Source: Clostridia bacterium (lineage in GTDB: Bacteria; Bacillota; Clostridia; Oscillospirales; CAG-272). From it: DNA of 14,207 nucleotides. The stretch spans positions 1-14,207 of the forward strand of contig JAGCYR010000162.1 in NCBI GenBank assembly GCA_017960705.1. The letters run 5' to 3'. The notes below the pieces were generated by a model. That model ran no database searches and had not been told where the DNA came from. It worked only from the letters and a program-made list of their open reading frames with translations. This document shows positions 1 through 6,975 of the stretch, piece after piece. Positions within the stretch are counted from its first letter, which is position 1, and each line of letters opens with the position of its first letter. The translations under genes were made by a program, and so were the position numbers.

Positions 1-10
1 CCAACGGGCC

Positions 11-87
11 TGGTAGCGGAAGTCGGATTTGAACCAACGACCTGTCGGGTATGAACCGAATGCTCTAGCCAGCTGAGCTCTTCCGCC
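11..87 (-). tRNA. tRNA-Met (anticodon CAT), elongator type
   Basis: Read on the minus strand this 77-base segment folds as a full cloverleaf. The acceptor stem is GGCGGAA with TTCCGCT, the D stem GCTC/GAGC, the anticodon loop TTCATAC with anticodon CAT, and the T arm GTTGG-TTCAAAT-CCGAC. It ends in discriminator A plus an encoded CCA. The first acceptor pair is G-U rather than the C-A mismatch of initiator tRNA, and the body resembles elongator Met rather than the CAT-reading tRNA-Ile2. That choice is from family knowledge, not a search. One oddity is that the outermost anticodon-stem pair (27-43) is a T-C mismatch. Confidence 0.93.
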
Positions 88-114
88 ATGTGTGCCAATC
101 GGTTTTGCCCGAAT

Positions 115-143
115 ATTATATCACGGCGCGGGGGGCTTGTCAA
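115..143 (-). promoter_or_regulatory. Consensus sigma-A promoter of the tRNA-Met gene
   Basis: On the minus strand a perfect TTGACA (138-143) and a perfect TATAAT (115-120) are separated by 17 bases. Transcription would start near 107-108, about 20 bases before the mature tRNA 5' end at 87. The tRNA therefore has its own strong promoter and does not depend on the operon ending at 234. Confidence 0.9.
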
Positions 144-233
144 GGGGTTTTCGGCTTTTTTCTCTCTTGACGCCGGGAGAGCGGAACGGCGGCGGCGGGG
201 AAGGCGTCGGACGGGGTTCGCGCGGCGTTCGCG

Positions 234-719
234 TCACTTCCTCCGGAGCTTGTGCCAAAGCCATTTGAGGGGCGGGACGTGCGAAAGGACGCGGCGGATC
301 AGTTTGCCGGTCCTGATGCGGAGCCAACGGAGAGGGTAGGCGGCGTGGTTCAGGCGGACGTAGAGCCGGTAGCGGCGGCTGTCGGCGGAGACGAAGCGCT
401 CGCCGCGCCAGAAGCCGGTCATCACGCCGACAAGATCCTCGTCGGTGATCCCGTACTCGGTGTAGTCGCAGTTGTCGCCGCGCATCGCGTAGTCGCTTTC
501 GCGGACCTTCACGACCCGGTGAAGAACGCTGGTTCCGTCGGCGCGGGTGTAGAGGGCGACGTCGTACTTCTTCAACCGTCCCGTAGGCTTTTCGACGAGG
601 ATATTGTCCTTGCCGCCGCGGAGCATCGGGCGCATACTCTTGCCGAGAGGGGTGCTGACGTAAACGCCGACCTCCTCGAGCACCCGCCGCTTGGCGTCGC
701 GGTTCGTCCGATCACTCAA
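234..719 (-). CDS. S24/S26 signal-peptidase-like protein
   Basis: This 161-residue protein resembles S24/S26 serine peptidases. GKSMRPML at residues 26-33 supplies the likely nucleophile Ser28, LHRVV (66-70) supplies a His as in archaeal and ER-type signal peptidases in place of the bacterial Lys, and AMRGDNC (78-84) matches the conserved GDN box. There is no clear N-terminal membrane anchor. The C-terminal third is basic and rich in Trp, Tyr and Leu and could associate with the membrane. The start is a TTG whose codon lies inside the last codons of the upstream PqqD-like gene (8-base overlap), implying translational coupling; an AAAGCGGGG stretch upstream could serve as ribosome site. Later ATG codons would remove or crowd the Ser28 motif. 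It is the last gene of the HPr-kinase-like/PqqD operon. By context it may cut a small peptide substrate (inference). It could also be an inactive homologue. Confidence 0.82.
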   Translation of the reverse strand: MSDRTNRDAKRRVLEEVGVYVSTPLGKSMRPMLRGGKDNILVEKPTGRLKKYDVALYTRADGTSVLHRVVKVRESDYAMRGDNCDYTEYGITDEDLVGVMTGFWRGERFVSADSRRYRLYVRLNHAAYPLRWLRIRTGKLIRRVLSHVPPLKWLWHKLRRK

Positions 720-978
720 GGAGCAGCCCCGCTTTCCGAAGCTGACCGACGAACTCCGTCACGTTCTTTTTGGCGGTCTCGCGGTCCACGTCGTAGACGT
801 CGAGCAGTTTGTCGACGATCTTTTCTTCGGTCGTTTCCTCCTGCAGCGCCTCCCAGATCTCCTTGCCGGAGCCGCCGAGGGTGATCATTCCGTGAAACTT
901 TTTGGCTGTGGCGCCGGTCGCGACGGCAAAGGTCTTTCCCCCCACCTCGCGGACGACGAAACCGGGCACGATTCTCAT
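712..978 (-). CDS. PqqD family protein (peptide-recognition type)
   Basis: An 88-residue protein with the PqqD-like layout: an N-terminal beta-rich part (residues 1-32, IVPGFVVREVGGKTFAVATG), then G-S-GKEIWEAL, followed by helices ending VGQLRKAGLLLE. In PQQ and many other RiPP pathways, PqqD-like domains (RREs) bind the leader of a precursor peptide and present it to the modifying enzyme. In Clostridia stand-alone PqqD proteins often sit beside HPr-kinase-like and S24/S26 genes, as here. GAAAGGAT lies just before the ATG. It begins 32 bases after the kinase-like gene and overlaps the peptidase-like gene by 8 bases, so the three are one operon. No radical SAM partner is visible in the window, so PQQ synthesis itself is not implied. 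Confidence 0.87.
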   Translation of the reverse strand: MRIVPGFVVREVGGKTFAVATGATAKKFHGMITLGGSGKEIWEALQEETTEEKIVDKLLDVYDVDRETAKKNVTEFVGQLRKAGLLLE

Positions 979-1010
979 AGTTCTATCCTTTCACGACGGT
1001 ATATGCCGTC

Positions 1011-1724
1011 TTATTCTCCGAAGATCCTCCGCTTCGCGACGACGGCGGAGCCGACGTCGGGGGTGCAGGCGAGCCGATACAGACCGACCCTCGCGAGCAT
1101 CTTATCGGCAAGCGTCAGGGTCGCCGCAACGGTCTCGGGGTCGCTTTCAAGCAGGATCTGGTTCATCACGGGGATCGCCGCGTCCGCGGGGGAGAGCGGA
1201 ACGATCCGATTTTCCTTCCCGCGTTCAAGGAACACGACGGCTCTCAGCGGCAGCCCCACGTTGCGGCTCCAGCCCTCCTTGCCCGACCACGGCGTGCCGT
1301 AGGCGAACAGGGTTCCGTCCTCACCGAAACGGAGAACGGGCTTGTCGCCGTTGACGATCCCGACGTCGCTCCCGAACGAGCGTTTCCAGTTCTTGATGTG
1401 CGTGCTCTTGCCGGTGCCGCTCGGCGCGGTGAAGGCGATCGCCTCTCCCTTGTACGAGATCACGGCGGCGTGGAACAGAAACGCGCCGTAGGTGGGCAGG
1501 CGGTGCGCGATCTCGCGGATGGCGGCAAGACTCTCGAAATACCCGTCGTCTGCGCCCGCGGGAAACTCGACGGCGTTCTGCTTCTCGGTTGCGATCATCT
1601 CTTCGGTGACCGTCACGGTGAAGTCGGGGGTCCCGTCGGTTCGGTACGCGGTACAGTGCTTTGAGAGATAGGGGTGGCGGTGTTCGATCCCGATCACAAG
1701 ACCGGCGATCCCGACGATCAGCAT
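1011..1724 (-). CDS. HPr kinase-like P-loop protein
   Basis: A 237-residue protein of the HprK/PEP-carboxykinase-like fold found beside PqqD proteins. FHAAVIS (84-90) precedes a clear Walker A, APSGTGKST (100-108), then NGDKPVLR (125-132) and GTPWSGKEGW (143-152), the usual motif order of this group. True HPr kinases are longer and hexameric and phosphorylate Ser46 of HPr; this shorter form lacks their N-terminal domain. HprK homologues in lasso-peptide clusters such as paeninodin phosphorylate a serine of the peptide precursor, so a peptide kinase role is possible, but that is inference. It starts at ATG 1724 with an AGAGGGGGAA ribosome site and is the first gene of the operon. The gene behind it encodes a PqqD-like protein. 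Confidence 0.84.
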   Translation of the reverse strand: MLIVGIAGLVIGIEHRHPYLSKHCTAYRTDGTPDFTVTVTEEMIATEKQNAVEFPAGADDGYFESLAAIREIAHRLPTYGAFLFHAAVISYKGEAIAFTAPSGTGKSTHIKNWKRSFGSDVGIVNGDKPVLRFGEDGTLFAYGTPWSGKEGWSRNVGLPLRAVVFLERGKENRIVPLSPADAAIPVMNQILLESDPETVAATLTLADKMLARVGLYRLACTPDVGSAVVAKRRIFGE

Positions 1725-1756
1725 AGCCCGTTCCCCCTCTGCGTTTATTCGCCTTT

Positions 1757-1786
1757 ATTATAGCACGGTTTTTCCGATTCTGTCAA
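1757..1786 (-). promoter_or_regulatory. Promoter of the HPr-kinase-like/PqqD/S26 operon
   Basis: On the minus strand a perfect TTGACA (1781-1786) and a perfect TATAAT (1757-1762) are 18 bases apart. Transcription would begin near 1750, leaving a leader of about 25 bases before the ATG at 1724. It looks constitutive; no operator is evident. Confidence 0.87.
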
Positions 1787-1972
1787 GAGAATACCACCTC
1801 ATCCGGCGACGCGCGCCACCTTATCCAGTCACCGTCGAATCCCGTTTGCGTGTCGCTCGCATGTTCGCTTCTTCAAACGGGTTCTTTGGGTGACACCGCT
1901 TTTCCAAAACTCTCCGCCGGATAGTTTTGGTGTCGCTAACCCTCAAGGGGAAGGCAAGGGACGGAAGCGACG
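1787..1972. repeat. Intergenic segment with inverted repeats, possible degenerate repeat element
   Basis: This gap between the first-operon promoter and the cassette terminator holds no credible gene. It contains the inverted pair CCCGTTTG (1841-1848) / CAAACGGG (1874-1881) and a second pair CCAAAACT (1904-1911) / AGTTTTGG (1923-1930). The second pair is flanked by GACACC (1892-1897) and GGTGTC (1929-1934), so two alternative foldings share bases. It also holds CCCTCAAGGG (1940-1949). The outer phrases CACCTCATCCG and CCTCAAGGGGAAGGC resemble short intergenic repeats I recall from gut Clostridia, but that resemblance is from memory only. Confidence 0.4.
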
Positions 1973-2005
1973 AAAAAACCGCGGCGCCGCAAAGGGCGCC
2001 GCGGT
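1973..2005 (-). terminator. Rho-independent terminator of the downstream cassette
   Basis: A perfect 11-bp stem (1978-1988 with 1995-2005, core CGCGGCGCC) closes a 6-base loop. On the minus strand it is followed by six T residues. It lies 28 bases beyond the stop of the short peptide gene. It is nearly the same hairpin as the one at 6976-7005, which ends the other cassette. Confidence 0.92.
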
Positions 2006-2032
2006 AAATGGGGAATGAGGACCCCGGGGCCG

Positions 2033-2173
2033 TCAGAGGTGGGGACCCGAGAAGATATCGTCGGACCAGTTGTCGGTCCCGTCGTAACCGCCGGACGAGG
2101 TGAGCATATCGCCCGCGTCAAGCGAGACGATTTTGATTTCGGGGGCAAGGTATTCTTTTTTCTCGTTATTCAT
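2033..2173 (-). CDS. Short conserved peptide, putative modified-peptide precursor (copy 1)
   Basis: A 46-residue peptide beginning MNNEKKEYLAPEI and ending DDIFSGPHL, with LTSSGGYDG at residues 24-32 and DNW at 34-36. There is no signal peptide, membrane segment or Cys. The charged N-terminal part with a Tyr-x-x-Pro-Glu box, followed by a Gly/Ser/Asp/Trp-rich tail, resembles small peptides of unknown function common in gut Clostridia and suggests a leader plus core (inference). The gene follows the EEP gene by 21 bases and has a good AAAGGAGAG ribosome site seven bases or so before the ATG. A terminator follows directly. A second copy at 7028-7168 is identical at 42 of 46 residues, so this is a real gene although very short. 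The adjacent PqqD-like/kinase/peptidase operon is a candidate maturation set. No family name can be given. Confidence 0.85.
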   Translation of the reverse strand: MNNEKKEYLAPEIKIVSLDAGDMLTSSGGYDGTDNWSDDIFSGPHL

Positions 2174-2194
2174 TTCTTCTCTCCTTTCGGCGGG

Positions 2195-5100
2195 TCAGTC
2201 GAAGAGGATCGTCGCCATAACCGGCAGATGGTCGGACGGGTAGGTCGTGCCGCCGTTGTCGATCCGGTTGTCGATCGCCGTATAGGACATAGCGGTCGCG
2301 CTGCCTTGGGTCATAACGTAGTCGAAGACGTAATGCTGACGCGTCGTGCGGCTGTTCGCGAGCGTCCCGCCGGTATCGCCCTTGACTTTGGCGCTGTCAC
2401 GCGTGATCTCGTAGCCGGCGTCGGTGAAGAGCGCCATATTGACCTTGCCTTGACCGCCGGAGTAGGCGGAGTTCATATCGCCGACGATCACGGTGCAGTC
2501 GCAGTCGATATTCTGTTCTTCGATCCACGCGAGCAGGGTACGGATCTCGTAGCGGCGCATCTTATCGTCCTCTTCGTGTCCCTCGCCGGTCCCACCGTAG
2601 TGCAGATGCGTGTTGATGAAGAGGATCTTCTTGCCGGTCGCGATCTCCCGAAGAACGGCGTAGTGGAAGATGCGCCCGTGGGTATCGACTGACTGACTCA
2701 CACTCTCGGTGTTCGGGACGCCGAGGGAAGACGCGACCGACTTGTACTTGTACGTCCCTTCGGAGACCTTCGTGAACTTGTCGGTCTTGTAGAAGATCTC
2801 CACCCGCTCGGATCCGTCGGTGGCGGCATCCCCCTTCAAACGGGTGTAGCCGTTTGACGTCAGGGCGGAGAAGTAACCGTTCCAGTTGTCGTCGGCTTCC
2901 TGAAAGCCGACGATATCGGGAGAAGCGCTCCGGACGGTCTGCATCGCCATCTCGGGATCTCTGCCGTTCCAGCCCGGACCGCCGTGACCGTACACCTCGA
3001 TGTTGTAGGACATCACGGTAAAGGAACCGGGAATGCGGAAGCCCTCGAGCGTCGCGCGCTGCTCCGCCGTGTAGGGGCTGTATTCCGACGTGTACGCGAC
3101 CTGATACCGGTACTCGCCGTCCTCGGTATCCGAGAGGTCGAGCAGCGCCGCGTCCGCCACGCGGAAGATGGAGCGGGAATTATCCTCTTCGAAGTAGTTG
3201 GAATAGTAGTAGGTATTTCCGTTGATCTCGATATAGGTGATCGCGGAGAACGCGCGGCCGTAGTTGGCTTCCAATACGTTTGAGAGCACGCAGTTGATCT
3301 TATACGCCGCCCCGTCTTCGGTTTCGAGAATGGTAGCCGCTTCGATCTTGCGATACTTTTTGCCTTCGGGAAGCGCGCCGCAGCCGTCGAGCGCCTCTTT
3401 GGTGAAGTCGAGGGAGTTGGCGGTCAGGTAATCGGTCGGGGTGATGAACATACCGACCTTGACGTTCGCGTTGCCGTATTCCGCCCGCAGCCCGTCGAGG
3501 AAGTCCTTGCCGATGACGCCGGTGAAGCGAAGTCCCGTCGGGACGTCAAGCCGCACCGCCGCGCCCGCCACGGTGTCCAGCACGAGGCGTCTCGCGTAGG
3601 TCAGCCCTTTGTAGATCTTCAGGTTCGCGACGGTCGCGGTGTAGGTCGCGTCGGGCGTCTGGTTTGCGTCGATCGCTCTCACGTAGAACCGGGCTCTGAC
3701 GCGGGCGCCGTTCCAGGTAGTGTTTTCGTACCGAACCGATCTGACGAAGCCGAACGAACCGTTCGATTGCTTCACGTAAAGCCCGAGCGTCTGCGCGTCG
3801 TAGTCCATCGTCACGACGAAGGTCTGCGTCGCGGTCTTGTCGACGTCGGTGCAGTTCGCCCAGTTTTCGCTCTCTTTGTCCGACGCGCCGACCCGCCGGC
3901 TGTTCCAATCGTACCAGTAGATATTGCCGTCGCCGTCAAGGACCAGCGCGTTGTTGCCGTCCAGCTGAACGCCGAAGCCGACGTTCCCGCACCCGAAGGT
4001 CAGATCGAAAACGAAACTGTATTTGACGCCGCCGTAGAGCGGGAGGGCGTCGACCGTGTAGTCGCCCCACATGGCGCGCTTGTTGCCCGCGTTCTTCACG
4101 GTGAAGCGCACGGAATCGTTGCCGAGGATATTCACGGTCGCGTCGTCGTTGGAGGTATCGGCGAACGCGGGATGATAGCCGCCCGCGTTGAAGTTCACGG
4201 TATGGAGCAGCGCGTTCTCCGCGGCGGCGTTATAGGCGGTCAGACCGATCGCCGTCGGGTCGAGAACGTCGACCGCGTCTCCCTTGCAGATCGTGAAGTC
4301 GGAGATGGTCGCGGTCTCGTTCGCGTTGGAGCCCTTTGCGAAGAAATACGCCTGCAGAGAGGTCTCGCCGTCCAAGGTCGTATCCGCCAGAACCGTCTCC
4401 AAAACCGGCGCGTACAATCCGTTCTTCACCTTGACGTAGAGGGCGACGGTCTTCGTGTCGTAATCGAAGGTCACGGCAAAATCCTGTTCCGACCCGTCCA
4501 CGTCGGTCTTGTCCGCCCAGGAGATCCACCCTTTGACGGTGGCGGTCGTCTGTCTTGAATCGTACCGGTACAGGGTCGCGGTGCCGTCGCCCTTGACGAC
4601 CACGCCATGCGTGCCGTCGATATAGAATCCCGTATAGATATTATCCGAGAGCGCGAGGTGATAGAAGAAGGTGTACTCCGCGCCCGCGGACAGCGGGAAG
4701 AACGTGCCGGAGAGGGGCGCGCCCCAGATCCCGCGTTTGGAGTCGGTCGAGAGGGAAGTCAGGGTGACCGTTCCGCCGTCGATCTCGACGCCGAGATCGT
4801 TATAGTCGTTGTTGTTGATGAGAGACGGCGAGCGCGTCATCATGGCCGCGTTTTCGAAGTCCACGGTCATCATTTCGTCGCTGTCGGCGTGCGAGCGGTA
4901 TTGCAGGAAATACGCGTCTCCCGAGACCAAACTCAAAGCGGACGATTTGTAGACGTTCAGGTTGCTGACGGTCACCGTCTGGTTGAGCTGCCCTTCGACG
5001 GGGTTGCGGAAGAAGCCGAGGACCACTTCGGGGTCGCCGTCGCTCCACCGCATCATACTTCTCTGGCTCGCGTTCAGTTCGCGGATCAGTTTCCACGTCG

Positions 5101-6394
5101 CGCCGTCCCTGACGTAGAGTTTATAGGTCGAGACGTCGTAATAACTGCCGGTTTTGGTATTGGCGACCGAAAACTCCACGGCGTAGCTCTGCGCGCCGTC
5201 GCCGCCGCCGGTATAGGTCTCTTCACCCGCCACGGCGGTCAGATTGATCCCGCCGTCGCATTGACCCGCGCTGGTCTTTTTCTGTCCGGGGGTGAAGATG
5301 AAACCGGTCTTCCAATCGGGGAAGAAGCCGACGTACTGATCGGCGTTGCTGCCCTCGAGCGTGAAGGTGATCGTATAGGAACACCCGATCGCGGTATAAT
5401 CCGTCGTGTTGAGTTCGCCGCGCCACGCGCACCCTCTTGCGTCGGCTCCGCTCTGGGGTCTCAGCTTGACGTTGCTTCCGTCGCTCGCCACGCTCGCGTT
5501 CATGCCGCACCACGCGCCGCCGGGAGTCCACACGCCGGAGGTGCCTTTGAAGTTCGCCCGATAGAGCAGATCGCCGTCCTGCGCCGCTTCGTACGCCGTC
5601 ACGCCGAGGGAGTCGGCGCAGAGCCCGCGATAGACCTTCAGATCGCTGACGGTCACGGTCTGGTTGAGCTGACCTTCGACGGGGTTGCGGAAGAAGCCGA
5701 GGACCACTTCGGGGTCGCCGTCGCTCCAGCACATCTGGCTTCTCTGGCTCGCGTTCAGTTCGCGGATCAGCGTCCATTCCACGCCGTCTCTCACGTAGAG
5801 TTTGTAGGCGGAGACGACGTAGTAATTGCCGTTCTTCGTGCTGCCGACCGAGAACTCCACGGCGTAGCTCTGCGCGCCGTCGCCGCCGCCGGTATAGGTC
5901 TCTTCACCCGCCACGGCGGTCAGATTGACGCCGCCGTCGCATTGACCCACGCTGGTCTTCTTCTGACCCGGCGTGATGATAAATCCGGTCTTCCAATCGG
6001 GGAAGAAGCCGACGTACTGGTCGTCGTTACTGCCGTCAAGAGTAAAGGTGATCGTGTAGGAACACCCGATCGCCGTATAGTTGGTGGTGTTGAGTTCGCC
6101 GCGCCACGCGCAGCCACGTGCGTCGCCCCCGCTCTGGGGCTTCAGCTTGACGTTGCTGCCGTCGGCGGCTTTGGTCGCGGTCATGCCGCACCACGCGGCG
6201 CCGGGGCTCCACACGCCCGACGTTCCGCGGAAGTCTGCCTTGTAAAGCAGTTCTCCGTCTGACGCCGCGGCGTAGGTTTTGTTGTACCCGATCGCGGGTT
6301 CGGTCGCGCTCACCTTGACCGGGAGCGAGACGAGCATCGGCAGGATCATAAGAAGCGCCAGCGCGATGCTGAAAAGCCGGAATGCCTTTTTCAT
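2195..6394 (-). CDS. Secreted multidomain endonuclease/exonuclease/phosphatase (EEP) protein, copy 1
   Basis: A 1399-residue exported protein. Residues 1-30 are a signal peptide (MKKAFRLFSIALALLMILP, probable cut after VSA). Two near-identical modules follow at about 48-256 and 275-483, then two further beta-sandwich (LamG/lectin-like) modules at about 508-705 and 730-930. A domain starting RRLVLD (935) and running to 1122, containing PTGLRFTG and TPTDYLT, is one I recall from clostridial surface proteins and has no known function. The C-terminal EEP domain (1123-1399) has SYNIE (Asn1131), FQEAD (Glu1166), NTHLH (His1263), GDMN (Asp1306, Asn1308) and SDHLPV (Asp1388, His1389), so it should be an active metal-dependent phosphoesterase. 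Substrate could be nucleic acid, phospholipid or a phosphorylated sugar. There is no LPXTG or C-terminal anchor. AAAAAGGAGAG precedes the ATG. It lies between a lipoprotein gene and the short peptide gene. Confidence 0.92.
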   Translation of the reverse strand: MKKAFRLFSIALALLMILPMLVSLPVKVSATEPAIGYNKTYAAASDGELLYKADFRGTSGVWSPGAAWCGMTATKAADGSNVKLKPQSGGDARGCAWRGELNTTNYTAIGCSYTITFTLDGSNDDQYVGFFPDWKTGFIITPGQKKTSVGQCDGGVNLTAVAGEETYTGGGDGAQSYAVEFSVGSTKNGNYYVVSAYKLYVRDGVEWTLIRELNASQRSQMCWSDGDPEVVLGFFRNPVEGQLNQTVTVSDLKVYRGLCADSLGVTAYEAAQDGDLLYRANFKGTSGVWTPGGAWCGMNASVASDGSNVKLRPQSGADARGCAWRGELNTTDYTAIGCSYTITFTLEGSNADQYVGFFPDWKTGFIFTPGQKKTSAGQCDGGINLTAVAGEETYTGGGDGAQSYAVEFSVANTKTGSYYDVSTYKLYVRDGATWKLIRELNASQRSMMRWSDGDPEVVLGFFRNPVEGQLNQTVTVSNLNVYKSSALSLVSGDAYFLQYRSHADSDEMMTVDFENAAMMTRSPSLINNNDYNDLGVEIDGGTVTLTSLSTDSKRGIWGAPLSGTFFPLSAGAEYTFFYHLALSDNIYTGFYIDGTHGVVVKGDGTATLYRYDSRQTTATVKGWISWADKTDVDGSEQDFAVTFDYDTKTVALYVKVKNGLYAPVLETVLADTTLDGETSLQAYFFAKGSNANETATISDFTICKGDAVDVLDPTAIGLTAYNAAAENALLHTVNFNAGGYHPAFADTSNDDATVNILGNDSVRFTVKNAGNKRAMWGDYTVDALPLYGGVKYSFVFDLTFGCGNVGFGVQLDGNNALVLDGDGNIYWYDWNSRRVGASDKESENWANCTDVDKTATQTFVVTMDYDAQTLGLYVKQSNGSFGFVRSVRYENTTWNGARVRARFYVRAIDANQTPDATYTATVANLKIYKGLTYARRLVLDTVAGAAVRLDVPTGLRFTGVIGKDFLDGLRAEYGNANVKVGMFITPTDYLTANSLDFTKEALDGCGALPEGKKYRKIEAATILETEDGAAYKINCVLSNVLEANYGRAFSAITYIEINGNTYYYSNYFEEDNSRSIFRVADAALLDLSDTEDGEYRYQVAYTSEYSPYTAEQRATLEGFRIPGSFTVMSYNIEVYGHGGPGWNGRDPEMAMQTVRSASPDIVGFQEADDNWNGYFSALTSNGYTRLKGDAATDGSERVEIFYKTDKFTKVSEGTYKYKSVASSLGVPNTESVSQSVDTHGRIFHYAVLREIATGKKILFINTHLHYGGTGEGHEEDDKMRRYEIRTLLAWIEEQNIDCDCTVIVGDMNSAYSGGQGKVNMALFTDAGYEITRDSAKVKGDTGGTLANSRTTRQHYVFDYVMTQGSATAMSYTAIDNRIDNGGTTYPSDHLPVMATILFD
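4946..6253 (-). repeat. Tandem 681-bp in-frame direct repeat within EEP copy 1
   Basis: Residues 48-256 and 275-483 match almost residue for residue, for example LLYKADFRGTSGVW against LLYRANFKGTSGVW, DDQYVGFFPDWKTGF against ADQYVGFFPDWKTGF, and the shared DGDPEVVLGFFRNPVEGQLN. The period is 227 codons; GGTTGAGCTG begins at 4981 and at 5662, exactly 681 bases apart. Long stretches are identical at base level, so the duplication is recent or kept uniform by recombination. The copy number could vary between strains. Confidence 0.9.
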
Positions 6395-6434
6395 GGGTCT
6401 CTCCTTTTTATCGTTTCGATCTGTCGTTTACGGG

Positions 6435-6674
6435 TCAGTAGTTCTTCGAGTACCCGTCGCCCGTTTCCGCGGGGGCGGGGTCGGTTTCGGGGGCGACCGT
6501 CGTTTCGGGCGGCTCCGATCCCGGCTCGGTCGAATCCTCCGTAACGGAGGTCGTACCGGTGGCGTCGGTCGGCGGTGCGCCGGTTGCGGACGTGCCGGAG
6601 AAGGTCACGGCGCACGACGAGAGAGCGGCGGTCAAAAGGAAAAGCGCGAGAGAAAACGCAAGCAGCCGCTTCAA
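6435..6674 (-). CDS. Small Thr/Pro/Glu-rich lipoprotein (copy 1)
   Basis: A 79-residue predicted lipoprotein. It starts at a TTG (6674) rather than an ATG; the tempting ATG eight bases upstream is in another frame and hits a stop after three codons, while AAAGGGG lies at the right distance from the TTG. The N terminus has Lys-Arg, a hydrophobic stretch and the lipobox LSSC with Cys21. After this comes a low-complexity stalk rich in Thr, Ser, Pro and Glu (residues 25-68), ending in the tail GDGYSKNY. The other cassette's lipoprotein ends DGDYTKNY, so the tail is conserved while the stalk varies. It is 40 bases before the EEP gene and is the first gene of its transcript. No family is recognised. 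It may hold the tail or a partner at the cell surface (inference). Confidence 0.83.
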   Translation of the reverse strand: MKRLLAFSLALFLLTAALSSCAVTFSGTSATGAPPTDATGTTSVTEDSTEPGSEPPETTVAPETDPAPAETGDGYSKNY

Positions 6675-6705
6675 ACCGTCATCCCCTTTCTTCTGTTTTT
6701 CTTTA

Positions 6706-6734
6706 ATTATAGCAAAGTTTCCCCGTGTTTTCAA
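6706..6734 (-). promoter_or_regulatory. Promoter of the lipoprotein/EEP/peptide cassette, copy 1
   Basis: On the minus strand TTGAAA (6729-6734) and a perfect TATAAT (6706-6711) are 17 bases apart. Transcription would start near 6699, leaving roughly 25 bases before the TTG start at 6674. Unlike the promoter of the other cassette, both hexamers are strong, so expression may not need an activator. Confidence 0.87.
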
Positions 6735-6773
6735 CGGAAAAAGCTCGGGCAAACCGAAAATGGCAGGATACAC

Positions 6774-6810
6774 AAAAACCCCGTCCCCGAAACTGTTGAA
6801 AAAGACGGGG
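6774..6810 (-). terminator. Possible second terminator upstream of cassette copy 1
   Basis: A 7-bp stem, CCCCGTC (6779-6785) with GACGGGG (6804-6810), has an 18-base loop and on the minus strand is followed by five T residues. It would stop read-through from the upstream cassette before the promoter at 6706-6734. The long loop makes it weaker than the terminator at 6976-7005. The 6811-6975 stretch between them shows no credible gene. Confidence 0.5.
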
Positions 6811-6975
6811 CGGGGCGGATCGCGTTCTTGCGGGCGACCCCCCGAAAAAGCGCCGTGAACACGGAACGGAAGCTTTTTTTCATGTCAACGGCGCGGCGTT
6901 TTCGGCGGGTTGCTTTTCTTTCCGTTTTGCAAGAAGCAATATGCCGCAAGCGCCAAAGCAAAGCCGAAACGCGAC

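Noticed and set aside
169..206. Terminator after the S26-like gene
   Set aside because: The only pairing I see is a 6-bp GACGCC/GGCGTC stem with a loop of more than 20 bases and no following T run, too weak to call.
1936..2148. Alternative minus-strand frame over peptide copy 1, with a similar one at 6880-7143
   Set aside because: The two look conserved to each other only because the real peptide genes underneath are 95 percent identical in bases. Both run through the terminator hairpins and lack a ribosome site.
4607..6262. Long plus-strand open frame of 551 codons opposite EEP copy 1
   Set aside because: It is antisense to a well-supported gene, follows the module repeats of that gene, has Val/Arg/Gly/His-heavy low-information content, and shows no ribosome site or recognisable motif. 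It is a GC-rich shadow.
6731..6961. Minus-strand open frame of 76 codons beginning MLWRLRHIASC
   Set aside because: It spans the possible terminator at 6774-6810 and runs into the promoter of cassette copy 1, and no ribosome site was found.
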